Notes under the pieces: model-generated
Seen by the model: the letters and a program-made list of their open reading frames with translations, nothing else
The model's database searches: none
What the model was told of the DNA's origin: nothing
Made by a program: the position numbers and the translations under genes
In this document: piece after piece, positions 35,230-44,396 of the stretch
How the letters are laid out: every line of letters starts with the position of its first letter
How positions within the stretch are numbered: position 1 is the stretch's first letter
Source of the DNA: Clostridiales bacterium
GTDB lineage: Bacteria > Bacillota > Clostridia > Oscillospirales > Acutalibacteraceae
Length of the DNA: 54,619 nt
Direction of reading: 5' to 3'
NCBI GenBank assembly: GCA_012524025.1
Contig: JAAYSC010000001.1
Location: 1-54,619 of the forward strand

Positions 35230-35271
35230 ATTATAGCAATAAATTTATGATCTTTCAAGTGTTCAAACACT
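35230..35271 (-). promoter_or_regulatory. rubrerythrin promoter with inverted repeat at the -35 box
   Basis: Minus-strand TTGAAA (35253-35258) and perfect TATAAT (35230-35235) have a 17-bp spacer. An inverted repeat AGTGTT-CA-AACACT (35258-35271, plus-strand reading) abuts the -35 box. A protein there could activate or block RNA polymerase. Confidence 0.65.
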
Positions 35272-35300
35272 ATAAAATCACAATTAAAGATGTGTTTGGA

Positions 35301-35921
35301 TTATTTCAAAAAAACCGCCGCATTTTCCCTAATATATTGGGCTGCCGCTTGATAGGCATCAACATTTTTTAAAATCGCAGCAAACTCCTTGTCTGCCTTG
35401 TCTATTTCCTCTTTCATGAACGAAACTTCTTCATTGTCACTGTCATAAGCTTGACATTCGTATTTGTAAAGTTCTTCTGCTTTACCGCCTAAAATCAATT
35501 CGACAGCCTCTTGGGCGTCAACTGTCAAGGGCGGCCCGCTAATTTGGAAAAACCGGCTGAGTTTTTCTTTGGAATCTTCCAGAAGGAAATAGAAGGCATA
35601 AATGTGTCTTTTTACTTTAGGCAATTTTGCGTAAAGTTCTTCCGGGGCCTCCGCCTTCTCAAGCTCATCTTGCAAGTTCAAGGCCAAGCCCGCCAATAAG
35701 TCCTCGGCCGGTGCCTTTTCAAGTTTTTCTTGAGTGAGCTGCCCGTATTGTGCCTTTAGTTTGTTTTCGCGCTTTAAGTTTTCAAGCAGTTCCCGCCGAG
35801 CCTTGCCTGATTTCTGGGATGCCTTGTAGGCCTTATAAACCACAAAGGCGGTTAGAACACAGACTGAAAAAAACAGGGCGCTGAGCCAAGGATATTGTGC
35901 AAAAGCCGCAATAAATTCCAT
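35301..35921 (-). CDS. hypothetical membrane-anchored protein
   Basis: A 206-residue protein I do not recognise. It has one hydrophobic segment near the N-terminus (about residues 11-30, WLSALFFSVCVLTAFVVYKAY), then a long charged, helix-rich cytoplasmic or external region with many Lys, Glu and Leu and no cysteines in catalytic patterns. The ATG at 35921 follows GGGGGAAGAA; an upstream TTG in frame lies in this ribosome-binding site. It starts 18 bp after rsmI, so it is probably the last gene of the trmN6-rsmI transcript. No function can be inferred. Confidence 0.7.
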   Translation of the reverse strand: MEFIAAFAQYPWLSALFFSVCVLTAFVVYKAYKASQKSGKARRELLENLKRENKLKAQYGQLTQEKLEKAPAEDLLAGLALNLQDELEKAEAPEELYAKLPKVKRHIYAFYFLLEDSKEKLSRFFQISGPPLTVDAQEAVELILGGKAEELYKYECQAYDSDNEEVSFMKEEIDKADKEFAAILKNVDAYQAAAQYIRENAAVFLK

Positions 35922-35939
35922 TTCTTCCCCCAAATCGAC

Positions 35940-36773
35940 TTATCTTTCCTTTTTTTCGACAAGAGCCTTATAGATTTCACCTTTTTTAATAGCAGTGTTT
36001 TTTGCCACACTTTTGGCCGCCTCGTTTAAAGACAGGCCTTGGGCCATTAACTTTTCCGCCTCGCAGACCATATCTTCAAGTGAAACTTCCGGCTCGGGCG
36101 GGCTACTGTCCCCTTCAACTATGAGTACAATTTCGCCCCTTATGTTTTCGTCTTTATATCTTTGTGAGGCTTGGCTCAAGCTGCCAATTACCGTCTCTTC
36201 GTGTATTTTGCTGATTTCGCGCACTATTGCTATCTCGCGCTCCCCAAAGGCTTCATATAAGTCTTTTAAGGTATAGGGCAGCTTGTGCGGTGCTTCATAA
36301 AAAACCATAGTCCGCCTTTCAGTTTTAAGACTATCTATGTGTTCACGCCGCTTGCGTTTGTTTGTGCTTAAAAAACCCTCAAAGCAAAAACGCGCCGACG
36401 GCATGCCGGACAGAGAAAGTGCCGCCACAAAGGCCGTGGGCCCCGGTACCACTTCGACTTTTATCCCCTTTTGCCTGCACAGGCGCACAAGATCTTCACC
36501 CGGGTCGGAAATGCCGGGCATGCCCGCATCACAAACCAAGGCACAGCTCTCGCCCGCGGCTATGCGTGCAATAATCTCTTCACCCTTTTCAAATCGGTTG
36601 TGCTCAAAATAGCTTGTCATGGGCTTTTTAATCCCGAGATGATTTAATAATTTTAGGGTTACTCTGGTATCTTCCGCGGCTATGAAGTTGCACTTTTCAA
36701 GTGCCTTGACAGCCCTGGGCGAAATATCACCCAGGTTACCTATGGGGGTGCCGACTATAACCAATTTACTCAC
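35940..36773 (-). CDS. rsmI: 16S rRNA (cytidine1402-2'-O)-methyltransferase RsmI
   Basis: A 277-residue tetrapyrrole-methylase-fold enzyme that 2'-O-methylates C1402 of 16S rRNA. Diagnostic segments are VGTPIGNLGDISPRAV, AAEDTRVT, SYFEHNR, CDAGMPGISDPG, VVPGPTAFVAAL and a C-terminal helix-turn-helix-like region (LSLNEAAKSVAKNTAIKKGE). Its start is a GTG with GAGGGA upstream. It follows the TrmN6-like gene by 9 bp, as in the Bacillus trmN6-yazA-rsmI cluster, but here the yazA-type endonuclease gene is missing. RsmH, which modifies the same base, is in the dcw cluster. Confidence 0.96.
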   Translation of the reverse strand: MSKLVIVGTPIGNLGDISPRAVKALEKCNFIAAEDTRVTLKLLNHLGIKKPMTSYFEHNRFEKGEEIIARIAAGESCALVCDAGMPGISDPGEDLVRLCRQKGIKVEVVPGPTAFVAALSLSGMPSARFCFEGFLSTNKRKRREHIDSLKTERRTMVFYEAPHKLPYTLKDLYEAFGEREIAIVREISKIHEETVIGSLSQASQRYKDENIRGEIVLIVEGDSSPPEPEVSLEDMVCEAEKLMAQGLSLNEAAKSVAKNTAIKKGEIYKALVEKKER

Positions 36774-36782
36774 TGTTTTCCC

Positions 36783-37568
36783 TCACACTTCATCTTTTGC
36801 CTGCAAGGCCTTTGGGGTTCGAAACTCGTTTTCATAATAGGGGCCAAAAACCTTGAGCATCTCGGGGCTGTGCTGCCCCTCCTTGTTTTTTAGGGCCAGG
36901 TTGGGCTCAATTGTCATGCCGGGCCTGCCACCCTTTCGCCCTTCAACCAAAACAAGCCAGGGCGCCTTTTCTAAACTTTGAACAACAAGGCGCATTCTCT
37001 TTGGTTCAATGGCATTGGCCTTCATGGCCGAAAAAACTTCGCTCAAGCGTTCCGGCCTTTGACAAATGCAAAAGCGCCCGCCAAAACGCAGCAAAATATT
37101 GGCTGCCTTTGCCGCATCATTCAGGCTACAGTGTAATTCGTGCCTGGCTATGGCCTGTGCCCCGTCACTGCTTTTGATACCGCTGTTGAGCGCCTTATAG
37201 GGCGGATTTATGGTAACCAAATCATAGGCTTCACGGGATAAACTATTTTGGATTTCTTTCAGGTCGGCTAAAACAGGTTGGATTCGCCCTTCTTCAAGCT
37301 CACTGATTATTATAGCCTTTTCCAATTGCTTTATGGCTTTTTCTTGGATATCCACCGCGCTTATTGACTTGCAAGCCCCTTCACGGCACCAAAGCAGGGG
37401 TATAATACCACAACCCGTGCCCAAGTCGCAGGCCCTGTCTTTTCTTTTGGCGTTTGAAAAATAGGCCAACAAAAGTGCGTCGGTCCCAAAACCATGTGCT
37501 TTTGACACCACGGCATAGATACCGCGACCCAAGTATTCTTTTTTATCGTTTAAAATATTCTTATTCAT
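36783..37568 (-). CDS. TrmN6-family tRNA1(Val) A37 N6-methyltransferase-like protein
   Basis: A 261-residue SAM-dependent methyltransferase. Motif I is CDLGTGCGIIPLL, and the catalytic motif NPPY in LVTINPPYKA marks N6-adenine or exocyclic amine transfer. The family (YabB in Bacillus) methylates A37 of tRNA1(Val). The start at ATG 37568 has GAGG eight bases upstream, and an in-frame GTG upstream has none. Its position before rsmI matches Bacillus yabB-yabC synteny, which strengthens the family call. The tRNA target in this organism is inferred. Confidence 0.88.
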   Translation of the reverse strand: MNKNILNDKKEYLGRGIYAVVSKAHGFGTDALLLAYFSNAKRKDRACDLGTGCGIIPLLWCREGACKSISAVDIQEKAIKQLEKAIIISELEEGRIQPVLADLKEIQNSLSREAYDLVTINPPYKALNSGIKSSDGAQAIARHELHCSLNDAAKAANILLRFGGRFCICQRPERLSEVFSAMKANAIEPKRMRLVVQSLEKAPWLVLVEGRKGGRPGMTIEPNLALKNKEGQHSPEMLKVFGPYYENEFRTPKALQAKDEV

Positions 37569-37647
37569 TGAAACAGCCTCGGACAAATACGCAAACACTC
37601 TTGCACTTCAAACCTTTAAGTTTAAATAAGCTCAATAACAAGGAAAA

Positions 37648-37668
37648 CGCCCGAGCCAAGCTCGGGCG
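37648..37668 (-). terminator. ferredoxin terminator
   Basis: A 9-bp stem (CGCCCGAGC at 37648-37656, GCTCGGGCG at 37660-37668) with a 3-nt loop. On the minus strand it is followed by TTTTCCTTGTT. It lies 14 bp after the ferredoxin stop codon. Confidence 0.88.
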
Positions 37669-37682
37669 CCCTACCTTCTTAC

Positions 37683-37865
<183 letters not shown>

Positions 37866-37884
37866 TTAATTTGAATCGATACTA

Positions 37885-37912
37885 ATTTTATCACAAACTT
37901 TTTAAAAATCAA
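37885..37912 (-). promoter_or_regulatory. ferredoxin promoter
   Basis: Minus-strand TTGATT (37907-37912) and TAAAAT (37885-37890) are 16 bp apart, about 30 bp upstream of the ferredoxin start codon. Confidence 0.55.
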
Positions 37913-37979
37913 GGTATTTTAACTTCAAACTCACTTTTTCAAGCAATAACTTACTGCCCGGGTCTGTTTAAACCGAGGT

Positions 37980-38831
37980 TTAATCTTCATCCTGATTTTT
38001 TCTTGCAGCAAAATCACCCTTACCGCGGCTGATTTTAACTTCATCGCGGTGAAAAACTTCAGGTAAGCCGTCTTCGTATCGGTCCAACCTGACCTTTAGT
38101 TTACCGGTCAGTATGTTGGATTCCAACACGGTCCCGCGCCCCAAAGGTGTTTGAACCCAAGCCCCTGCCCTGGGGGTTATTCTGCTGAGTTCTTCATAGG
38201 CTTCTTGCTCATACTTTAAGCAACACATCAACCTGCCGCAAGTTCCGCTTATTTTAACGGGGTTAAGCGACAGGCCCTGTTGCTTGGCCATTTTTATGGT
38301 TACCGGGTGGAAGTCATGCAAAAAGGTCGAGCAACAAAAGGGGCGGCCGCAAATCCCTAAACCGCCAATCATTTTTGACTCATCGCGAACACCTATTTGC
38401 CTGAGCTCTATTCGAGTTCTGAAAACGCCGGCCAAGTCCTTTACCAGGGCCCTAAAATCCACCCTGGCATCGGCCGTGAAGTAAAAGGTAGCTTTGTTGC
38501 CGTCAAAGGCAAACTCCACCCTGACCAATTTCATGTCTAAACCATGGTGTTCGATCTTTTTAAGACAAATGTCAAAAGCTTCCTTTTCTTTGGCTTCGTT
38601 TTCTTCTGCCTTTTCTATATCGCTTTGGGTGGCTATTCTAACAAGCCGCCTTAAAGGTTTTACGATTTCTTTGTTCTCAACCTCATGGTTTCCGACAGCC
38701 ACTTGGCCGTATTCCAAACCGCGATTGGTTTCGACAATAACCATTTGGTCCTTTTCAACTTTTGTTTGATCGGGATCAAAGTAATAAACTTTACCCGCAT
38801 CACTGAATCGAACTCCTACAACTTCTACCAT
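37980..38831 (-). CDS. ricT: RicT (YaaT, PSP1 domain) RNA-maturation regulator
   Basis: A 283-residue PSP1-domain protein. In Bacillus RicT forms the Y-complex with RicA and RicF, binds iron-sulfur clusters and helps RNase Y process mRNAs; it also affects sporulation and biofilm formation. The conserved cysteine-rich core reads GGLGICGRPFCCSTFL and GTCGRLMCCLKYEQEA. The ATG at 38831 gives the family start MVEVVGVRF; the ribosome-binding site AAGGAAGG is about 11 bases away. It follows holB by 29 bp. RicA and RicF are not in the window. Confidence 0.95.
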   Translation of the reverse strand: MVEVVGVRFSDAGKVYYFDPDQTKVEKDQMVIVETNRGLEYGQVAVGNHEVENKEIVKPLRRLVRIATQSDIEKAEENEAKEKEAFDICLKKIEHHGLDMKLVRVEFAFDGNKATFYFTADARVDFRALVKDLAGVFRTRIELRQIGVRDESKMIGGLGICGRPFCCSTFLHDFHPVTIKMAKQQGLSLNPVKISGTCGRLMCCLKYEQEAYEELSRITPRAGAWVQTPLGRGTVLESNILTGKLKVRLDRYEDGLPEVFHRDEVKISRGKGDFAARKNQDED

Positions 38832-38860
38832 TTTATAATTTACCTTCCTTGGGTTAACGA

Positions 38861-39799
38861 TTATTTTGCACAAGCCTTGCGCAAACAAGCGCAAATTCTT
38901 GTAATTAACAAATTATTGTTGGCGTTTCTGTCCGGCGCCAAGGCTAATTCTTGAGCCTTTTCTGCCATGGCAAGCAAGGCTTCGGTCGAAAAGGCCCGGG
39001 CAAGCCCGCTTGCTGTTTTTTCATCGTCAAGCCTTGTTTGGGCCCCGTGTTGCAAGGCCAAGGCATCACGGATAATCCCAATAAAAGCCGCCAAGCTTAA
39101 GGGGATTATCTGCCTTTCTTTTTCAAAAACCGCCAAGACTTTCAGCAATTCATAGTCTTCATCTTCTATACAAGCAAGGGCCATCTTACGGGCTGTTTCT
39201 TGAGCTAATGCCGCCTTTTTAGGCTGAAGCCCGTCGCCGGGGTCCAAATCGCCAATATTAACAGACATGCAGCGCGACAAAACCGTTGGTAAGAGATGGC
39301 CGGCATTCGTTGCCTCTAAAATAAAAAAAATGTAATCGGGCGGCTCTTCCAAGATTTTCAGAAAAGCATTTTGGGCGGCGGCATTCATCAGTTGAGCTTC
39401 TTTGATAATATAGACCTTGGCATCGGCCTCATTTGGGACAATGTAAACTTCATTTTTTAAGGTTCTGATTATATCAACCGAAAACTGTGCCCGATTTTTG
39501 TCTTTTTCAATTTCGGTCACATCCGCATGTTGCAAGGGCTTTTTAAGCAAATTTTCAATATTGACCTTCCTGCCCTTGCCAGGCCGCGCGAAAGACTTGA
39601 CACAAGCTTCACAAGCCAAACAAGGCCGCTGTTCTTGCGCTTTGCACACCAAAGCACCCGCCAGCAACCTTGCCAATTTAATGCGCCGATCGGTAGCTGC
39701 GCCTTCTATAAGAAGAGCGTGTGGCAGCTTGCCTTGACCCAGGGCATTGCTTAAAGATTCTTTTGTGTTTTCGTCTAAACCCAGACCCCAAAAATTCAT
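38861..39799 (-). CDS. holB: DNA polymerase III delta' subunit
   Basis: A 312-residue clamp-loader subunit related to DnaX but without a functional P-loop. The zinc-binding cysteines are in CKAQEQRPCLACEACVKSF, the SRC motif is present as LSRCMSVNIGD, and KVYIIKEAQLMNAAAQNAFLK (quoted in two parts, KVYIIKEAQL and MNAAAQNAFLK) matches the sensor region. A short C-terminal collar follows. The ATG at 39799 is the likely start, although no strong ribosome-binding site is visible, and an ATG eight codons upstream is possible. It sits between darA and ricT as in Bacillus. Confidence 0.92.
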   Translation of the reverse strand: MNFWGLGLDENTKESLSNALGQGKLPHALLIEGAATDRRIKLARLLAGALVCKAQEQRPCLACEACVKSFARPGKGRKVNIENLLKKPLQHADVTEIEKDKNRAQFSVDIIRTLKNEVYIVPNEADAKVYIIKEAQLMNAAAQNAFLKILEEPPDYIFFILEATNAGHLLPTVLSRCMSVNIGDLDPGDGLQPKKAALAQETARKMALACIEDEDYELLKVLAVFEKERQIIPLSLAAFIGIIRDALALQHGAQTRLDDEKTASGLARAFSTEALLAMAEKAQELALAPDRNANNNLLITRICACLRKACAK

Positions 39800-39853
39800 A
39801 AATATCACATTTTGCCCGCCCATGGTCGCAAAGCAACCAAGGCCGGCTGATTC

Positions 39854-40177
39854 TTACAGTTTGTGGAATTCGTCAACATCCAAAACAAAAACAGTGGCTC
39901 CCCCGACTGTTACCTCGATGGGCATGGACATAAAAGTCTCACCCGCGAAGGAAGGCCCGGTTTCAACCATCTGTGTTCGCTTACTGCTGAAATTTTTGAT
40001 TATTTCAATAATTTCAGCAACGCTTTCATCGGCGGCACCGATAAGTAAGGTTGCATTGCCGGCACGCAAAAAACTGCCCGAGGTGGAAAGCTTGGTTGCA
40101 CTGAACTTGTTTTTTGACAGTTCGCTGAGCACTGCATGACAATCATCGTTGTTGACTATTGCGACTATTAGTTTCAT
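39854..40177 (-). CDS. darA: cyclic-di-AMP receptor DarA (PstA), PII-like
   Basis: A 107-residue PII-like protein. DarA/PstA trimers bind c-di-AMP at subunit interfaces, with partner proteins still uncertain. It begins MKLIVAIVNNDDCHAVLSEL, has the KLSTSGSFLRAGNATLLIGA core, an internal flexible T-loop-like part and a C-terminal VTVGGATVFVLDVDEFHKL. The ATG at 40177 follows GGAGG. Its place between yaaO and holB matches the Bacillus locus, but the tmk gene normally before it is missing. The presence of DarA implies that a diadenylate cyclase exists elsewhere. Confidence 0.94.
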   Translation of the reverse strand: MKLIVAIVNNDDCHAVLSELSKNKFSATKLSTSGSFLRAGNATLLIGAADESVAEIIEIIKNFSSKRTQMVETGPSFAGETFMSMPIEVTVGGATVFVLDVDEFHKL

Positions 40178-40260
40178 TAAAACCGCCTCCGCCAAAATCA
40201 TAAAAAGTAAGACAATTAACTTGCCGCTTATCTCACCTATTTATTATACAGTATAGGTTC

Positions 40261-41616
40261 TTATTTTACAACGCAAATATCATTATAGCCTTGATCAATC
40301 AAGGCTTTCACCTCCCGAGCACCGATAAGCTCACCCGGGATCACTATGGGTATGGCGGGCGGGCAGGGGCAAACTGCCGTAGCCGCTACCCTACCCAAAG
40401 CCCCTTGAGTGGCAATGCGCTCATCTTGGGCTCTTATTGCTCGGCTCGGTGTCATTACAACCCTTGGCAAACCCTCTTGACTTTTATTGTCCTCACTTTT
40501 TTCAAGGTCTTTTTTAAGCTTTAATTTTGAAACTTTAAGCAGTGCTCGGTAAAGTGTTTTAAAATCATCATCACTGTTGAAGGGTGTGGGTATCAAGATA
40601 ATCCCTTCCGGCCCGGCATATTCGGGTTCCACCCCCTCTTGGCGCAAGAGGTCACCGACCTCCCGGCCCTTTAAGGCAAGGTTTTCACAGGTGAAGGCAA
40701 GCCGCATGGGGTCGACCTTGCCTTGGGGCATTATAAGCCCCAACTTTTCAATTTCTTCTTTGAGTTTCATTACTTTATCGGCTGTTTTTTTCAAGTCTTC
40801 TTTGCCCCTGTCGGCCAACCACAGCCTACACAAGTCCAGCGAAAGCATTATGGGGTAAGATGGGCTGGTTGATGCAAAGAGTGCCATGGCCTCGCGCACC
40901 TTTGGCAAATAGCTTGAATCGCTGATATTAAGCCAGGCACCGCCGGTCAAGACCGGCAGGGTTTTATGGGCCGAGTCGGCACTCATGGTCGCTCCTTGCG
41001 CCAGAGGGCTTGGATTTCCTTCCAAAAAATATAGATGAGCGCCATGGGCATTGTCTACCAAAAGCGGAAGCTTATATTTGTCTGTTATTTTGCTGATACC
41101 CCTTATGTCGCTCATGGTGCCGAAGTAGTCGGGCGAGGTAAGAAAGACGGCCTTGGCGTCCGGATTTTCTTCAAGTGCCCTTTCAACATCCCGAGGCCTT
41201 ATTCTGCCCGCAAAAAATTGACCGGCACTGTCGTCCGGTAAAACCCAGATGGGCTCTATACCCAAAAGAGCCATTGTGTTTATCACACAACGGTGAATAA
41301 CCCTACCACACACAAGCTTACCGCCTTGAGGCAGGGCCAGGCGCAACATGGCATTTATGCAAAGTGTGCAACCGCCGGCGCTCATAAAACTGCCTTGACT
41401 TTCAAAAAGCGCGGTGGCCAATTCTTCCGCCCGGCTTGTAGGCCCCTCACCGTCAAAAAGTGAGCCGGTGTCGGGTATTTCCGTAAGGTCAAATTCCAAA
41501 ACCCCTGCAAGGGGTGATAGGGCTTGTGCCCATCCCTTATGGCCCGGCATTTGAAAGGCTGCCCTTTTTTTAGCTTTGTGCGCTTTTATTGCATGGTAAA
41601 TAGGCGATGAATTCAT
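40261..41616 (-). CDS. Orn/Lys/Arg decarboxylase-family PLP enzyme (YaaO type)
   Basis: A 451-residue fold-type I PLP enzyme. The N-terminus FQMPGHKGW, SAGGCTLCINAML, and the Schiff-base lysine in SADSAHKTLPVLTGGAWLN are typical, as is the C-terminal CPCPPAIPIVIPGELI. Family members decarboxylate arginine, lysine or ornithine. In Bacillus the yaaO neighbour of tmk/darA belongs here. Which amino acid is used cannot be said. The ATG follows AAAGGATG. An inverted repeat GTAAAG...CTTTAC (41679-41698) lies upstream in a gap that has no terminator from queG. Confidence 0.88.
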   Translation of the reverse strand: MNSSPIYHAIKAHKAKKRAAFQMPGHKGWAQALSPLAGVLEFDLTEIPDTGSLFDGEGPTSRAEELATALFESQGSFMSAGGCTLCINAMLRLALPQGGKLVCGRVIHRCVINTMALLGIEPIWVLPDDSAGQFFAGRIRPRDVERALEENPDAKAVFLTSPDYFGTMSDIRGISKITDKYKLPLLVDNAHGAHLYFLEGNPSPLAQGATMSADSAHKTLPVLTGGAWLNISDSSYLPKVREAMALFASTSPSYPIMLSLDLCRLWLADRGKEDLKKTADKVMKLKEEIEKLGLIMPQGKVDPMRLAFTCENLALKGREVGDLLRQEGVEPEYAGPEGIILIPTPFNSDDDFKTLYRALLKVSKLKLKKDLEKSEDNKSQEGLPRVVMTPSRAIRAQDERIATQGALGRVAATAVCPCPPAIPIVIPGELIGAREVKALIDQGYNDICVVK

Positions 41617-41704
41617 TTACTTCATCCTTTATCTTCGTAGTTGGTTATAATAGTGGCAAATATTAGGCTTAAACCTCGTAAAGTAATATGCCTTTACTCG
41701 CTTT

Positions 41705-42517
41705 TTAATCCCTGCCTTCAATCAGCTTCAAATTTCGCTCTATTACCTCTCGTCCGCGCCAGGCAAAGGCTCGGCCTTTTATCTCGTCACCTGCTTGAAA
41801 GTGTGGTTTGAAGCTTTGGCTGAATTGTGTCAGAGGATTTATTTGTGCTCCCCGATTCATGGGGCAAACAAGTTGGCAAATATCGCAACCCCATGCAGAG
41901 GCAGAATTTTTGATCATAAGCTCTTCTTTAGGGGTCAATTGCCCCTTCTTTTGGCTTATGTGGGACAGACAAATTTCTTTCTTAAACCCACCCGCCTGCC
42001 CCAGTGCCCGTGTGGGGCAGTGCTTGCTACACTCACCGCAGTTGAGGCAAGACTTGCCTTCATCTTCATATGTTTTGCCCGCCAAAGGCAAGCTTGTTAT
42101 AATTTCACCAATAAAAACCCAGGAGCCGTATTTAGGGTTAATCAAAAGGCCGTTGTCCCCATAAGCCCCCAAGCCCGCTTCAACCGCCGCTTTCACTTCG
42201 GGTATGGGAGAATTGTCGCAAAAGGCGGCGAAACCATGGCCGGGAAAAGCTTCTTGCAAAAGCTCAACCGCACTATTCAGCCTATCCGACACTACCTCAT
42301 GGTAATCGCGCACAGCCGCATAAGCGGAAATATTAGAGCCTTGGTAAGAAGACCTACCCATATAATAAGGAAAAAGAGCTACAAGTATACTTGTGGCTCT
42401 GTCCGGTATATCTTTAATTTTTGCGCAGGCTATAAGCTTGTCTGCCACGGGCGCGTAAGAGCAAACACCCCAAGCGGGTGTAAATTTATCCATCACCGTT
42501 TTCACAAGCTCATCCAT
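41705..42517 (-). CDS. QueG-like epoxyqueuosine reductase, short form
   Basis: A 270-residue protein matching the cobalamin-binding and iron-sulfur part of epoxyqueuosine reductase, which finishes queuosine in the tRNA anticodon. Two [4Fe-4S] motifs are clear: CLNCGECSKHCPTRAL and CDICQLVCPMN. The C-terminal HEAT-repeat portion of E. coli QueG (about 380 residues) is absent, as in many Clostridia. Some short homologues may act elsewhere, so the exact role is not certain. The ATG at 42517 is favoured over a TTG four codons upstream. A QueT-type transporter at 50081 supports a queuosine link. Confidence 0.82.
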   Translation of the reverse strand: MDELVKTVMDKFTPAWGVCSYAPVADKLIACAKIKDIPDRATSILVALFPYYMGRSSYQGSNISAYAAVRDYHEVVSDRLNSAVELLQEAFPGHGFAAFCDNSPIPEVKAAVEAGLGAYGDNGLLINPKYGSWVFIGEIITSLPLAGKTYEDEGKSCLNCGECSKHCPTRALGQAGGFKKEICLSHISQKKGQLTPKEELMIKNSASAWGCDICQLVCPMNRGAQINPLTQFSQSFKPHFQAGDEIKGRAFAWRGREVIERNLKLIEGRD

Positions 42518-42531
42518 TTTAACACCCAACC

Positions 42532-43497
42532 TTAAAAGAGCGATGAAAGGGCAATCATAAAGGGCATTGTTATAATAGACAGAAGGCTTACTATTGCCAC
42601 TGTTTGCGAGGCAAAGGCCGTATCTCTTTCATATTTTGCGGCAAACATAACCGTATTGTTTGCCGTTGGTGCACTGGCCGATATGATAAGGGCCGTCAAA
42701 AGATTGCCCGTTAGGCCAAAGAGTTTGTATATGAGCAACATTATGAGCGGCAAAACTATCAATTTGAAGAATGAGACTATGATTATTCGCCCATCGGAGA
42801 AAAACCGTTTGAAGTCTACACCGGCAAGGTAGGTGCCGAAGATCAGCATGGCCAAGGGGGTATTCATGCTCGCTATATAAGCGATTGGGTCAAAAGCAAT
42901 ACGCGGGAGACTGACACCCAATAAAAACAAGGGCATGCCCACCGCGACCGACAAGGTACCGGGGTTTAAAATCAATTTTTTATAATCAAATCGACTTTTG
43001 CCGCCCTCGGGTTTTTCACTCATAATATAAACGCCGTGTGTGAAGACAAACATTTGGTAGGCCATAATAACCGCCGAGCAGTAAAAAACACCTTCGGGGC
43101 CTATCAGGGCGTTGGCCAAAGGCAGGGCCATATAGCCGCAATTGCCGTAAACACAGGCAAACTTTAAAACCGTGCTCTTGTCGGCATCCCCCTTCCTGAA
43201 AAAGGGTATGTTAATCAATGCCGCTACCAGGTGCAAGAGTAAGCCGCAAGCAATGGCAATAAAAAGCCCCTTTGATGTTTCGCTTGTTTTTTCAATTTGT
43301 AAAAAAGAATGAATTATGACCGCAGGCGTTATAACATAAAATAGAAGCCCAGTGCAAAGCTTGGCAATTTTTTCTGTAAAAACGCCAACCTTGTCAGCAA
43401 TGATCCCTATGATGACAATGATATAAAGAATTGCCACCTGTTGGGCGGCAAGCTTCATACTTCCGAAAAAGGCTGTATAATCTAACAAATCAGGCAT
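42532..43497 (-). CDS. AEC-family (auxin efflux carrier) transporter
   Basis: A 321-residue membrane protein with about ten hydrophobic helices in two inverted halves. Segments VYGNCGYMALPLANALIGPEG and ISASAPTANNTVMFA (with the broken helices of the family) mark the AEC/BART superfamily. Bacterial members export or import carboxylates such as malate. The start is uncertain: the ATG at 43497 has GGGAAGG directly against it, and a TTG three codons later has better spacing. It overlaps the preceding membrane gene by 8 bp, so both are translated together. Confidence 0.85.
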   Translation of the reverse strand: MPDLLDYTAFFGSMKLAAQQVAILYIIVIIGIIADKVGVFTEKIAKLCTGLLFYVITPAVIIHSFLQIEKTSETSKGLFIAIACGLLLHLVAALINIPFFRKGDADKSTVLKFACVYGNCGYMALPLANALIGPEGVFYCSAVIMAYQMFVFTHGVYIMSEKPEGGKSRFDYKKLILNPGTLSVAVGMPLFLLGVSLPRIAFDPIAYIASMNTPLAMLIFGTYLAGVDFKRFFSDGRIIIVSFFKLIVLPLIMLLIYKLFGLTGNLLTALIISASAPTANNTVMFAAKYERDTAFASQTVAIVSLLSIITMPFMIALSSLF

Positions 43498-44374
43498 CCT
43501 TCCCAACTGAAAACTTTACTTTGTTCAATATGAAAGCCAAGATAAAAACAGACAAGGCAAGGTCTATTTGTTCCGGCGGCGACAATGAAACCAAGCGGTC
43601 GGCATAGCCCGTAACACTCATTGCAAAACGGGGGACAAAACAGAGCAAACACATCAAGGCCGCATTCAAACCGTGGGCTACCATGCGCCAGTCTGTTCCC
43701 CTGTGGTTAACGCGGGCAACAAGTTGAGCAAAGGCCAGAAAGAAAAGCATAAGAAAAACAAGGCAAACCAGCTCAAAAAACAAGTCCGACACCCTTAAGA
43801 AGCTGATGGTGCGCATGAAGCGGTGAAGAATACGAAAAATTGCCCAGACCAAAGGCGAAAGTGCCAAAAGCTTTAATTTTTCGCCATTGTTTCTGCCTGT
43901 AAAAAAGTCCAAAGCCAAAACAAGAAAAAACAAGGCTGCCACTATAGCAAAGATTGCTTGCAAAAGCATGGGTATGGCACCCGCTCGCATGGTAAGGTTT
44001 GAAATTTCATTGCTGCTGGCCGACTGAACCCCGTAATACAAGAGATTAAAGTTGTTGGCCATGTTTATTGCGTCAAGAACCATGGCCACGGAAACATAAA
44101 GCGAAGCAAAGCCCACAAACATTCTTTTTTCAGCGTTGAATATGAAAGCAATTTCCGACTTTTTGGCCATGGATAAAAAATATATTAAGAGAAAGGCCAG
44201 GGCCAAAACAGCATAAAGCAGGTAAACGGTAAAGCCGGAATCCTTGTAAAAACCGGTATGGGGCTCGATTATTTTGACATATTGATAGGCTCTGATCGGC
44301 AAAGCCAACAAGAGCCCCAGGGAAAAAACACCCAGCATGGGTGCTGTATTTTTATTGAAAAGTTTTTTTAACAT
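43490..44374 (-). CDS. polytopic membrane protein of unknown function
   Basis: A 294-residue protein with seven or eight hydrophobic segments separated by short loops. I do not recognise a family. It begins MLKKLFNKNTAPMLGVFSL and has no cysteine or histidine cluster. The gene lies 22 bp after citrate synthase and overlaps the AEC transporter, which suggests a role beside carboxylate metabolism, but that is inference from position only. The ATG follows GGTGG. Confidence 0.7.
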   Translation of the reverse strand: MLKKLFNKNTAPMLGVFSLGLLLALPIRAYQYVKIIEPHTGFYKDSGFTVYLLYAVLALAFLLIYFLSMAKKSEIAFIFNAEKRMFVGFASLYVSVAMVLDAINMANNFNLLYYGVQSASSNEISNLTMRAGAIPMLLQAIFAIVAALFFLVLALDFFTGRNNGEKLKLLALSPLVWAIFRILHRFMRTISFLRVSDLFFELVCLVFLMLFFLAFAQLVARVNHRGTDWRMVAHGLNAALMCLLCFVPRFAMSVTGYADRLVSLSPPEQIDLALSVFILAFILNKVKFSVGKDA

Positions 44375-44396
44375 TAGAAAACCACCGTATTAATTT

